In this document: piece after piece, positions 1 to 10,316 of the stretch | How the letters are laid out: every line of letters starts with the position of its first letter | How positions within the stretch are numbered: position 1 is the stretch's first letter | From: Actinernus sp. WN-2022 | Lineage: Eukaryota; Cnidaria; Anthozoa; Actiniaria; Actinernidae | Length of the DNA: 64,000 nt | NCBI GenBank assembly: GCA_030867875.1 | Contig: JAOWCC010001501.1 | Location: forward strand, 18,505,524 to 18,569,523 | Direction of reading: 5' to 3' | Position numbers and translations under genes: made by a program | Notes under the pieces: generated by a model | Database searches by the model: none | The model's input: the letters and a program-made list of their open reading frames with translations, nothing else | Told to the model about the DNA's origin: nothing

Positions 1-184
1 GTAGTTTTCTTATTTTTTGACAAAACAGTTCACAAATGGATACTTTTAAGCAGAAATTTTAAAATCACGGGTATGTGCCTGTTTCATTTCAGTTTTCGCG
101 GGAAACTGGGGGCGGCCGCGCGCCGACAAGAAATAGCAAATACGCATGCGCGTAACGTTTTGCCGCGGTGTGTATAAATATAGT
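1..184. repeat. dispersed repeat copy flanking a MITE
   Basis: The stretch around 90-171 contains a GC-rich block ending in ACGTTTTGCCGCGGTGTGT. Variants of this block recur at 22280-22310, 41120-41165 and 56940-56968, so it is a dispersed repeat family. Positions 176-184 are the left copy of the 9-bp target duplication of the next element. No coding potential is seen. Confidence 0.6.
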
Positions 185-661
185 CAACCTCGTTCCCAGG
201 GGTCTTTACGCGCCTAATCAAAGATGGCGTCGAAAGTACCCCTGGTACAGGCTGGTCATGTGACCCAAAAATATGCCCAATATATGGGCATATTTTGAAG
301 CACATCCGCCATCTTGGATTCATCATCGCTGAAGAACGGTTAGCAGTTGAAGTGTGATCCCAATGAATTCCAACCGTACATTATTTTACTTGTACCCAGT
401 TGCGAAGTGAGTATTAAAAAAGGCAAAAACGCTAAGTTCTGATGAATTTCTATCTGTTTTCAACGAATTTTGAACGCGCAATGCGAAAGACGACATCACC
501 AGTTCATTTTTCAAATCAAAATGTACGCGCTATTCAAAATTCTCCAATCAGCGCGCGCAAAATGTCTAGCCAATCAGTGGCCGAATCCCACCAGCCTGTA
601 CCAGGGGTACTTTCGACGCCATCTTTGATTAGGCGCGTAAAGACCCCTGGGAACGAGGTTG
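185..661. mobile_element. Mutator-type MITE with 72-bp terminal inverted repeats
   Basis: The first 72 bases and the last 72 bases are reverse complements, starting CAACCTCGTTCCCAGG. The element is flanked on both sides by the identical 9-mer AAATATAGT (176-184 and 662-670). Long inverted repeats with a 9-bp target duplication are typical of Mutator-like (MULE) elements, so this is most likely a non-autonomous member. It encodes no transposase. The near-identical arms suggest fairly recent movement. Confidence 0.75.
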
Positions 662-1027
662 AAATATAGTCCTCTCACTATGACCCAGTCCCTTTACCGT
701 GCGACTACAGTAACCAGGGCTACTTGAACAACGAGAACTGAACACATTGGAAAACGAAAATATAGCGTCCCAACTTACGAATCCTAGCACATCCACGCGA
801 TTTTCTTCATTCCAAAGACGTTGACTTCAGACAGAACTAGTCCACCAAATGTGCCTTGAAGCTCGAACAAGTTGAAATGCTATTCGGTCTTTAACTCGAC
901 ACTCGTTGGCTTAAATAACCGTAAGTTGGAGTGCTGTTTTCGTTCTGCAATGTGATTGGCTTTCGTTGTCTAAGTGGCCCCGGTTAAAGTAGCAGTCGCA
1001 CAACAACCTTTTTTTTCCTTTTACCAG
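662..1027 (+). other. intron sequence before the transporter exon
   Basis: No open frame or repeat of note. The stretch ends in a pyrimidine-rich run and CAG at 1025-1027, which forms the splice acceptor of the next exon. Confidence 0.5.
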
Positions 1028-1359
1028 GCTGGTTGTACGATGGGTTTGGCTCATATAACGGTGCCTTTTATTCGTCTGGTGGCGTGGCTATCTTCTCGGC
1101 TTTCCTCGTCTCTATCGTCTCGTACATGTTACGACGTAGAAAGTCAAGCACGGAGTACTCAGGCCGACAGTTACTTCCAATGGTCAACAATAATGAGGAA
1201 ACTAAGAACCAAAACAATACATCATCGCAGGAAAGCTCGGGATACGCGTCGAGAAATAGTACGTTTGAATGTCTGTCTCTGCTGGAGCCAAAGGAAGCCT
1301 TGAACGATAGTAAGGAACAATATATCACGAGGCAAATCGAGCGCGAAACGGTTTTATAG
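1028..1359 (+). CDS. last coding exon of a monocarboxylate-transporter-like (SLC16/MFS) protein
   Basis: A good acceptor (T-rich tract, ACCAG) precedes this exon, which is open to a TAG at 1357-1359. After two bases completing a split codon it reads GWLYDGFGSYNGAFYSSGG, followed by a hydrophobic stretch (VAIFSAFLVSIVSYML) and an RRRK stop-transfer sequence. The G-W-L-Y-D-x-x-G-S-Y pattern with an adjacent final membrane helix is characteristic of the last two transmembrane helices of MFS monocarboxylate transporters, which move lactate- or pyruvate-like acids across the plasma membrane. The following 80 residues are a hydrophilic Ser/Asn-rich cytosolic tail that would not be conserved. All earlier exons lie left of the window, so the exact subfamily cannot be named. 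It could also be an MCT-related orphan transporter. Confidence 0.65.
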
Positions 1360-1850
1360 CCCCTTATTAAAAGGGCACTGTAACCCCCAAATGATAAACT
1401 TTCTCATAACGACAGACTAAAATAGCTACTCGTGATCGATCAGATTAGCATGCTTTCTGCAGAGTATGCTTTCCCAGGTATACTGGAAATATTTTATACA
1501 ATTTTGATGCCGAAGGATGGCAAAGATTCTGGTGCATGGATGAAAAATACTGCTTTTAAGTAATGTTTAAAAGCCTCCAAGTCGAACTGGGGATTTCAAC
1601 GTACAAGCAAGTAGTTCCAGTCCGAGGCGAAGCGGAGGACTTAACTTAAACTAATTGGTTGTACTTTGAAATCCCCGCCCAGTCCGAATTGGGGGGCTTT
1701 TATACATTTATGACACAGAGGACAATGATATAAAAATAACACTAATTGAGCCATTAATATAAACAGGAGCCCAGGCTCTTGATATAAGAGGGAAAAAAAT
1801 GAAAGTGATAATTCCATCGGATTTGTATTAGAGTTCGCTGAATCAAAACT
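1360..1850. other. 3' flank of the transporter gene with a dispersed repeat
   Basis: Positions about 1365-1560 are a diverged copy of sequence at about 17815-17990, which lies inside intron 1 of the secreted-protein gene. No coding potential is seen. An imperfect inverted repeat lies at about 1575-1705. Confidence 0.5.
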
Positions 1851-2724
1851 TTTTCATTAGTGACGTCTCTCTGAGGCTATATGCTGACGACACGACAGAA
1901 TATTGTGCTCATCAATGCCCAGTCAGGTTACAAGTCATTGTACAAAATAACCTAGACTTACTGATTTCATGGTTTAAGAGCAACTATCTCAGAGTCAATG
2001 ACACCAAAACCAAAGTCTTGCCTCTGGGACGGGAGCAAATACCTTACCAGTTGTTCACAGAAATAAATGGTCCACCTTTAAACATTGTTAATAACATCAA
2101 ACGTCTCGGGCTAACTATCGACAGTAACCTTACTTTTAAACAGCAAGTGAAGTTGATTTCAAATAAGGTTAATGCTAAAGTAGCCACGTTGAGGAGGGTC
2201 AGAAACTTTATTCCAACTGAAGTTATGTTAGGAATATATAAGGCTTTTATTCTACCACACCTAGAGTATTGTTCCACAGTTCTAGTTAGCATAACTACTG
2301 GCCTATCCAATAAACTCGAGCTGACTAACCAGTACGCCATCAGGACATTGCTGAAACTAGCAAAAACTACTTCATATGATAGCTTATTGAACATGGTTGA
2401 GCTTAAGCCCTTAGAGCACCGTCGGTACGTCCAGTCTGCTATTGCTACACAAATGTGTCCACAACATCGCTCCAAAATATATAAAACATTTTTTTTCCTT
2501 TCCGGTCTAGCACATATAATCTTAGGGGTGATATGATTCTTAAGTTGCCAAACTATAAGTCTAAGTATTTTCATAATTATTTTACTTACATAATAGTTAG
2601 GCTATGGAATAGCCCACTTAACGAATTTCGCATTATTTCTTCCTCGATTATTTTCAAGTCTGAAATAGATAAACTTGCGTTATCATCAATGGCACATGGT
2701 GCTATTAGCATGCGTGTTACCTAG
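1851..2724 (+). pseudogene. reverse transcriptase fragment of the LINE
   Basis: The frame reads SLRLYADDTTEY, containing the YADD catalytic motif of reverse transcriptases, and continues through the thumb region (LGLTIDSNLTFKQQV). A frameshift lies near 2530: the frame ending at 2536 hands over to the one at 2533-2724, which holds the LWNSPLNEFR box usual near the C-terminus of these enzymes. The N-terminal endonuclease and the fingers are absent. Confidence 0.75.
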
Positions 2725-3000
2725 ATACATTTTACCCTAGCAAGCGCGATATTTTGAAATACTCTACATTTATTAATATTTATTATTATTTGTTGTTGTT
2801 ATTGATATCATTATAGTGTTGTTATTAATATTACTAGTATTATCTAATTGTAAATAAGCAAACATTGATTGTATTCTTAGAATTTAATATCAAATTTTCA
2901 TCCTCTATCTTAATTAGTTGACTGCACGTACACATTGTAAACGAGCTTATGCTCATTAGTGACTACGTGGTTAAATAAACTACTACTACTACTACTACTG
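1851..3000 (+). mobile_element. 3' remnant of a non-LTR retrotransposon (CR1/L2-like LINE)
   Basis: The 5' two thirds of the element is missing. What remains is the C-terminal part of a reverse transcriptase, an AT-rich 3' untranslated region and a terminal (ACT)n microsatellite at 2980-3000. Microsatellite-like 3' tails are usual for CR1/L2-group LINEs. It is 5'-truncated and frameshifted, hence inactive. Confidence 0.7.
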
Positions 3001-3311
3001 AACCAGTTCATATAATCAAATTGGTCAGCGTCCGGCGAAAGTGCTGGAGAGAAGCGAAAACGCAAACGATTTAGAGAGCACTAAACGGAAGAAGAAACCC
3101 GTATCAAATCAAATGTGGCAAGGATTACAGAGTATAAGAATTGCTGGGGCGTGTAGAAATTTGAAGAATGGAAATCTGGGCGGCAGAATGTTTCGTCAAA
3201 GCGCGCTGAAGAAAATTATAATTACAGCAAACCGACCTAATAATTCTAGAAAAACCGGCAACCAAATGAAAAGTAAGGTGGACACTTTCTTCGCCTTGCA
3301 TGAACATAATA
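3001..3311. other. short intergenic stretch
   Basis: A frame beginning at 3041 is rich in Lys, Arg and Asn and runs into the transposon that starts at 3312. I see no splice or family evidence that it is a gene. Positions 3310-3311 are the TA target site of the next element. Confidence 0.4.
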
Positions 3312-5556
3312 CAGTCGAACCTCCGCTGACGGACACCTCCCGTAAGCGGACACCTCCTGTAAGCGGACACCTCCTGTAAGCGGACACCCGTAAGCGGACA
3401 CAATTCCACGGTCGCGACTATTTACTCGGGCTGCCTGTGGAAGCGCCGAGTCTTAAAATGCAAGTCGTTATTATAATTTTTATTTTTTATTTCATGTCAG
3501 ACGGATTCTGCGCATGCGTTATAGGTCAACTTCAAACCAATCAGATTGCACTGTGCTGGTCACGCAACAATCGCCAGGTTAATGTATTTACATAAGTAAA
3601 TACAGTAAATCAAAATGGTCGACCCGCGAGGGCGAAAGCCTTCCAACAGGCTCAGGATATTTCAACTGGCGCTCTTGTTGACCATAAAAATACATGAACA
3701 ACCAGGAGCCGTAATACATTCGATCAGCGCTGTTTGGACAGATCCAATGTACATTTAGAAACGTAAGCGAAATACAATATCCAAACACGTTTGGATATCA
3801 ACGGGTATCGAATTATAATCAAAGGTTAGATCTCGTCAGGCGCGCTCAGATAAGAAAGTTCAAAGCTCTCAGACTAGGCGAGACAAGGAGATATCACTTT
3901 CAATGAGTCATTGTCGGAAATCTATTCCATCGTGGGCGGTCTTGTACAGCTAAGGCATGTTTTACGACAGAATAACCAGAGTCTTTCTACTGGATTGAGA
4001 GCTCGAGACATTATACATGTCGGCTAATATGGGGAAAACTGAAACAAAAAATGAACTTTGACGGCAGAAACCCTCAATTGAGCCAAGCGGAATATTTACA
4101 TGATCCGCTAAGATTGTTACAAATCTTAGTTAAGCAGATGTTTTCAGTGTATGCCAACTGAAATGCGGCAACTACACGAACAAGAAGCATGAACTGCCAG
4201 CAACGAGAGAGGAAAAAGTATTTGAAATGCACAGCGCTAGCTGAAATAGGGCATATATATAATATCTGAGACGTTAAATTACGTTACTGTGAAGAGGATC
4301 AAAATTCAAGTTTTGTAGCTTGAGACTGTCTTCTGCCGTGACTCGTGAGAGAAATTGGAAAAGATCTAGCTGTTTCATTCAGACACTGGCAAATTTATTG
4401 AAAGCTACGGGCTTACTTTATGAGATTATTATTCATTGTGGAATGAAAGGAAACAGGTTAGCTGAAAGTTAAGTTCGAGGTAGGCTTCGACTTTCATTCC
4501 GATTCAGTGCATATGTGCACGAAGTTGGGTGCTGTCAACAACACTACCAAAAGATCCAAAACGAAAGTTCAGTTACGTAAGTACTGTAAGTAAACTCTTT
4601 TTGATTTGAATAAATTTCCTCTCAGTTTGTCTGTTAATGTACTTTTCCTTCTAATTATCGCTTTATTTAACATCTGTGATTTAGAGTATGCGTACCTCAG
4701 AATAAATTATTTGAAAGGTCAACTGAATTCTTGTGTCGATAAGCGCAAATGTTTTTTGTGAAACAGTCTGTGTATATGAGAAGCGGCTTAATAGAAGAGC
4801 TTTCTCATTTATAGGAATTACATTTTTTTTTCTTGCTATGAAATTTATGTTTCATTTCACATTTATTCATACAGTTTTAGCCGGACATTTCCCCGAGTTT
4901 TTGATCTATTTTCAATCAAATTCAAAGTCTGAATATGTCATTGTATTGCATTTATACACTTGAATTGCCAGTATTCTGTTGTTCGAATCCTGCGTTATCA
5001 GTCATGCCATAAAAGCGATTAATAGACCAGTCTGTTTTTTTGACGTTCTCACTGGCGAATTAAAGCACGACTTGATACTAAGAGGATTTCAAATGAAAGT
5101 GTATTTCATCTTCAATCTCATGTGGCCCGAGTGAAAGCCCAGATGGGCTCTTGTTCTCTAATAAAACCGGCACTACATTTGCCAACTCCTGTAAGCGGAC
5201 ATCTCTCGTAAGCGAACGCGGGCGCCTATCTCTAGGTCCGCATGAGCAAAAGTAACCAAAATTAACCTCTCTTAACAGCAGACACCCGAAGAGGTTGAAG
5301 TTAATTATTTCTAATGTATGCAGTTTTATCTTTGAATTCTAGCTAAATCAAGGTCAGCTTAGTAAAAAGACAACATATTTGAGCTATGAGCCTTAGATTG
5401 AACCTATATAGCCGTTAAAGCATGTGGTTTACAATTCCACAATTGCTTGTAACTTCCTACCCCTCATTGTCGACCTCCTGTAAGCGGACACCTCCCGTAA
5501 GTGGACAGCTACGCTATATAGGTCCCAAGGGTGTCCGCTTACGGGAGGTTCGACAG
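3312..5556. mobile_element. TA-flanked DNA transposon (mariner/Tc1-type ends), non-autonomous
   Basis: The ends CAGTCGAACCTCC and GGAGGTTCGACAG are inverted repeats with one mismatch, and a TA dinucleotide lies outside both. Next to the ends are short repeats of CCTGTAAGCGGACACCTCC type, at 3330-3395 and 5470-5540. TA flanks fit the IS630/Tc1/mariner superfamily. No transposase frame is present. The interior is filled by a second, unrelated element (about 3422-5155). Confidence 0.6.
3422..5155. mobile_element. nested repeat element, copy A (inverted copy at 34270-35712)
   Basis: This segment matches 34270-35712 in reverse orientation. An open frame of 76 codons at 4733-4963 is translated identically from 34464-34694 on the other strand. 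The shared boundaries run from TACTCGGGCTGCC to GGGCTCTTGTT. No enzyme motif was found. It is an uncharacterised mobile element inserted in two places about 30 kb apart. Confidence 0.6.
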
Positions 5557-5950
5557 TACATATACCGTTTTAATATGTAACATATTCTTGTTACAATTGT
5601 GTCCCATCGAAAACCAGTGACCACACTGACAAAAAATCTTGACTCGAGACCTACCACAGGAAGCCTGCAAAATTCGAAAATAAGAGATGCCTGCGGAAGA
5701 GCCTATTTACTATTTATATTTATTAGGCTTCTCCTGAAGGAAAAATACATATCAGAAATGATACCACGAACGATAGTTTTAACAAAATTACAATGTAGAA
5801 ACAAAGTGATAGAAGGCAGAGTGACCGCAACAGCTAATGCCAATTACTGCGGGCCCATGAGACTAAATTAAATTATAAAATAATAGGCAAAGAAATAACT
5901 GATGATATCTTTATTTCACAACCACAAGGTGACTAAAAACGACAAGTTAA
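5557..5950. other. short gap between two transposons
   Basis: The frame at 5599-5871 matches no family I know and has no splice context. The stretch ends in TTAA at 5947-5950, the target site of the next element. Confidence 0.4.
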
Positions 5951-8052
5951 GGTATGGCAAAAGGTTCACGAGGTCACTTGGGGAAAAAAATCGTGTAGCG
6001 TCAATATTTACGCTACAAAGACATACTATATATCAATTTAAAGCTCAAAGATTGAAGAATAAATATGAATGTTTAAATTTACTATTTTAAAAAATCTCTC
6101 AATGATGTATTTTTTTATTTAAAAAGCGACCTCTCACACTATCGTAACTTCAAATCCGGAAATGTTTAATGAATGACAACTAAATTCTTTGTTTTCGAAT
6201 CTCAGGTAAATTGTCCCAAAAGTGTGTCAGCGATTTTTCATACGTTGCGTATTACAAGAATTATCCGTAGGTAAAGTTGGAGTAAGTTTTTTCATGCTAG
6301 CAAAACGCAAACTACATAATAATTACGAAATGAAGCAAAATTTTGCAAAACGCTGGCACACTTTTGCAGAAATTGTGGTTTTTTGGCTCTCGCGAAAATT
6401 TGGATTTAATCGAACAAAACGTTCTCGAGTTTTGATACGCCAAAGTTGTATTTTTTGCATTAAAACACAAACGGAGAAACAAGGGATTTTAGTTTTCTGA
6501 CCATTTCACGGTTGAGTAAAAAGCCCCGCCTCCAAAGATAATCTTATTATATTCAGCCAATTGAAATACAGTATTAGGCTGACAGGCGGGACAGGCGGAG
6601 TTGTGAATAGGCTTAGATACAAATATCCAGATATTTTTGGAGATATTTAGAAGCTCCTGGGATATTTAGAAAATTCCGAGATATTTAGAAAAATATATGA
6701 TTTTCTGGAATATTTAGGACTTTTAAAGCATACTTTGGGCGTTTTCTGGCTTTTTCCCTTGATTTACCCGAGCCAGCATTATAATTATCCAGCGGTGTTA
6801 CTTTTCAATAATGTATCCCACAATTCCAATGCTAGATAGTAATCCAATATGGCGGATACGGACAATATTAAGGCAAATATTCGCATAAACGTTAAAATAA
6901 CATAGATATGTATGGCGATATTTAGGAAATTTTACGAGATATTTAGAGCTTTTTTGGAGAATTTCCGGAAACATATTTAGGCCATTTTTTGAGATATTTG
7001 TATCTAAGCCTAGTTGTGAATGATCTGCTGTGACAGCTTTCGCGGTAATCTTCAAGGAGTTTCATTTTACACTCGAGACTGGTCACAGACAAGGGTCACA
7101 GAGGTCGTAAAGCTCGTGGGGAAAACACAAGGTCAAATAAATATGAAGGCCAAACGCAAGTTACTGTTAATGATGCTATTATCAAAGCCATCATGCTAAA
7201 GGAGAAAAACAGTTCTGGGTAAGTCGAACACAAGTTATATTCATTCAAACGGCGCAACTTCTTGCTAAACATCATAAACAAACCGCAGGCTTCATATTGC
7301 ATATTATTTTTATACTCTGGAGCGGTAAAGATCATGCTGAATCTACCTTCTCTTGACTGCCTTATAATTGATAAACATATCTGACTCCTTTTCTAGGTAT
7401 CAGGGCGATCACTTCGCAGAGAATTTGGTTGCAAGCATAGAAAACCGTAAAAACCGGCAAACAGCAGCTTGATCTAATGCCCGACTCAATTACAGTCAAG
7501 GAATTCGAAGTTCGCGGGTGAACTTCATCACTGCTAGTCCGAAGCTTCCTAGAAGTGATGCTTTTTGGCCCGGGCTCATTCGTTTCAGTCAACAGATCTT
7601 CTTCGCTTGGCCATTGTTTTTGTTTGAACCACGAGCCTTTATCGCTCGACGCCAAACTTGCCTTCTTAGTCGGCCTAAATTTACCTGTTTTCAACTTCTT
7701 CTTTTTCTTCGAAGATACCCAAGAATAGCCTCTATTAAGTTTCGACGACATAATTTTAGATAGAATGCAATTCAAGAAAAACAAACGAAAACGAAGCGTA
7801 GCGTACTATAAAGACGAGCGTAGCGTATGTTGTTTTAGTTTGTTCGCGTGCCGCTGTCACGTAGCTGTCAGCGTCTGTCAATCATGTTTCGCGCGTCATT
7901 TTTCGCGGGAAATTAAAACATGGTTTTTCGGGGCGTTAAAAAGGAATTTTAGTTTGGATTTTTTTGCTATAATACAGCTAAGACCAAAAGCATTTTAAAT
8001 ATGCGAAAACAATTTTTTTGGGAAGTTTTGCCTGTGAACCTTTTGCCATACC
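5951..8052. mobile_element. TTAA-flanked DNA transposon (piggyBac/Kolobok-type)
   Basis: The ends GGTATGGCAAAAGGTTCAC and its inverted counterpart at 8034-8052 are flanked by TTAA on both sides (5947-5950 and 8053-8056), the hallmark of piggyBac and Kolobok insertions. A minus-strand frame of 140 codons (7362-7784) is Lys/Ser-rich and may be a leftover of the element's own coding region. No intact transposase is seen. A smaller MITE is nested at 6609-7012. Confidence 0.6.
6609..7012. mobile_element. MITE nested in the TTAA element
   Basis: AGGCTTAGATACAAATAT at the left end is matched by its reverse complement at the right end. The sequence AGTTGTGA lies next to both ends, suggesting an 8-bp target duplication and a hAT-type origin. 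The interior consists of degenerate repeats of GAGATATTTAG type. Confidence 0.55.
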
Positions 8053-8056
8053 TTAA

Positions 8057-8724
8057 ATGACTAAGCGGTAGGTTACGGACAGAGTTACATTTTACACAAA
8101 CTGACTTCCCTGAGGCAGGTTGGCAATATCGGTTTTAATTATATATATTCTTCTCAAACCGCATCTTGTGTTAGTATGTGAATATAAAAATGCCCTGGAT
8201 CGATAGAAACCAGAGGAAATGCCATTTATCGGACAAATTGTAAGCTTTTTTTCGGGCTTTGTTCGCTTGAAAATATTTGTTGAGGAAATCACGTTCCGTT
8301 TTGTCGACGTGTGTGCATCAAATGGGACAACAAAGTGAGTCGGTCCAGCTGTCGTAAGCGGATAATTCATTAACCCACTGTTGCGTTTTTTTCTACGTAC
8401 GTAAAAACGGGGGTCGCGCGCGGTTAAGAGATCGTAATTTAAAATACCGCTATCTTTTTTACTTACGGGAGTTAACGTGCCCACACTTTGGGATTCCAAT
8501 TAAACCACAGTCAGGACAATGCAGCGTTAGTAAAATCACCTCAAAGAACAATCGATCATTCTTAATCTCGATAATTACGGCACGCATATGCACGATCGCA
8601 GCAGACTGAGTCAGAAGGCAGTTACCCGGGAAACATGTTCTAAAAATAGCTCAAACCGGTCATACGCGGACTCACGGGTAGTTTTTATGGACGCTCCTGG
8701 TAATGGGCTCCTGTACAACGCATC
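8057..8724. other. intergenic, no gene recognised
   Basis: A 135-codon minus-strand frame (8092-8499) has no recognisable domain and no splice support. Nothing else stands out. Confidence 0.4.
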
Positions 8725-9156
8725 CTCGCTCTACAATTACCAATAATCAGTAAATTGCAAACACGCTTGAAATACCGGTTATTGGTAATACTGCGACAAA
8801 TCTTAACCCGAACCCTAACCATCGGACGAGTTCGCGGGTAAACGACGGGTTCTCACTCACTAGAGCTAGGGTTCGCAGGTAAACAAGAAGAGAAGGTAAA
8901 CGAGAGAAAGATTTTTTTTGAACGCTCCTACTCGGGCTTGAACTCGTAATCGTTTGCGTGTTGTGCTTGGCAGTGCAGGCGTCACGACCACTACACTAAG
9001 CGCGTCTACCGCCGTTCGGATTTGGACAATTGTTTATCTTTATCCTTTACTGGTTTTAAGAATGTCATTGTTTAATTTGTGTTCCAGAATTAGCGATTAT
9101 TGATCATTGAAGAGCAAAAGCCAATTACTGATTATTGGTAATTCTAGAGCGAGGAT
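8725..9156. mobile_element. MITE-like element containing a tRNA-like segment
   Basis: The ends read ATCCTCGCTCTACAATTACC and, inverted, GGTAATTCTAGAGCGAGGAT, continuing as matching AATAATCAGTAA-type sequence for about 30 bases. The centre holds a tRNA-like stretch (8926-9004). It may be a SINE or a composite element. Confidence 0.45.
8926..9004 (-). other. tRNA-like sequence, probably SINE-derived
   Basis: Read on the minus strand this segment has a box A-like TTAGTGTAGTGGTC near its start and a box B-like GAGTTCAAGCCC near its end, spaced as in a tRNA gene. The acceptor arms pair poorly, and the copy sits inside a repeat, so it is more likely a tRNA-derived SINE or tRNA pseudogene than a working tRNA gene. 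Confidence 0.3.
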
Positions 9157-10069
9157 ATGTTGTCCTGTAGCAGGCTAATGTCCTGGCGACAAAATCAGAA
9201 AATGGTTTCACTGACAACTCAAGCATGTTAAGGCATGGTTTGAACATGAAAACGAGGCCACAGCTATTTTGTTAAATATAGTCACTTAGTATTAGCTCAA
9301 ATCCTAGAACAATGGTGGTTATAACTAATTCCAGCGTCTTTAGTTGTCCAAATATCAAATTTTGGCAAAATGTCTATCACGTGACCAACCACGTGATCAC
9401 AAAAATTTGAAACTTAAACTAAAAACGGGGTGGTCCATTGTATATTTTAAGTAACGATTTTGTGTTTATCTGATTACGCTTTTGGTTGACTTTAAAGATA
9501 AGTTCGGAATGGTAAATATAGAAAACAGGTACGTGACCTATTCTTGGAACCATTTTTCGCCATTTATATCCTCTTCAGTGGTAAAAAGTCAACCATTCCG
9601 GACACAGCCTCATTTCCCATAACAAGCTTAACATTTCGAACCGAAAATCTGAAACAAAACAATAACTTCCGCCACCCCATTTTTATTTCTTTGTTTTATC
9701 ATCCTTAAGGTCACGTGACCTTCAAAACACCAAAATACCGATCCTTAAGTGTTAAGACCTACGGTTACCGTATTATTCCAAAGTTATAGGGTATTTCATA
9801 CATAAATGACAGAGATAGCGAATGTTGAATGTTTTATCAGAGCTACTATGGCGCTCTCAATTCGGCGGAGCTCTCAATTCGGCCGAAGACCCGCGTATCA
9901 ATACACGATGGTGTGGGTCTATTGCGCATGCTCACTTGATAGTGCGCATGTTCAGTTGCAATCTCGTACCCAGACCCCATTTGTTTCTTACTGCGCACGC
10001 ATGGAGTTTGGGTACGAGATTGGCTCAGAACTATAAGTGGACACGGCCAAACCTGGGACACTGAGTTTA
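9157..10069. other. intergenic with a small inverted repeat
   Basis: AATCTCGTACCCAGACCCC at about 9959 is matched in inverse orientation near 10008-10021, giving a small hairpin element. Short overlapping frames at 9806-10064 are by-products of it. Confidence 0.4.
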
Positions 10070-10316
10070 GACAATAGGAGATATTGTAGTTGAGTCTACG
10101 AATAGCAGTTTCAGCGGTATTGACCCGAACGCCTCACTTCAATGTAATGAAGCGCCATTGAAACCATCATTCTTACACGACACCAACACCCTCCTAAACA
10201 AGCACGACTAATTTAGATACACAGTTTGAATAGCGCTTCATTACATTGAAGTGAGGCGTTTGGGTCAATACCGCTGAAACTGCTATTCGTAGACTCAACT
10301 ACAATATCTCCTATTA
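10070..10316. mobile_element. MITE with about 80-bp inverted arms
   Basis: The left arm, starting ACAATAGGAGATATTGTAG, is matched by its reverse complement at the right end through CTACAATATCTCCTATTAT. The arms match almost perfectly, and only about 80 bp separate them. It is non-coding. Confidence 0.65.

Noticed and set aside
974..1303. 109-codon frame overlapping the transporter exon
   Set aside because: It lacks conserved motifs. The overlapping frame has the MFS transporter signature and an acceptor site.
4733..4963. 76-codon frame identical to one at 34464-34694
   Set aside because: Identity reflects two copies of a repeat. No domain or start context supports a gene.
7362..7784. 140-codon minus-strand frame as a host gene
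   Set aside because: It lies wholly inside a TTAA-flanked element and shows no conserved domain. At best it is a transposon remnant.
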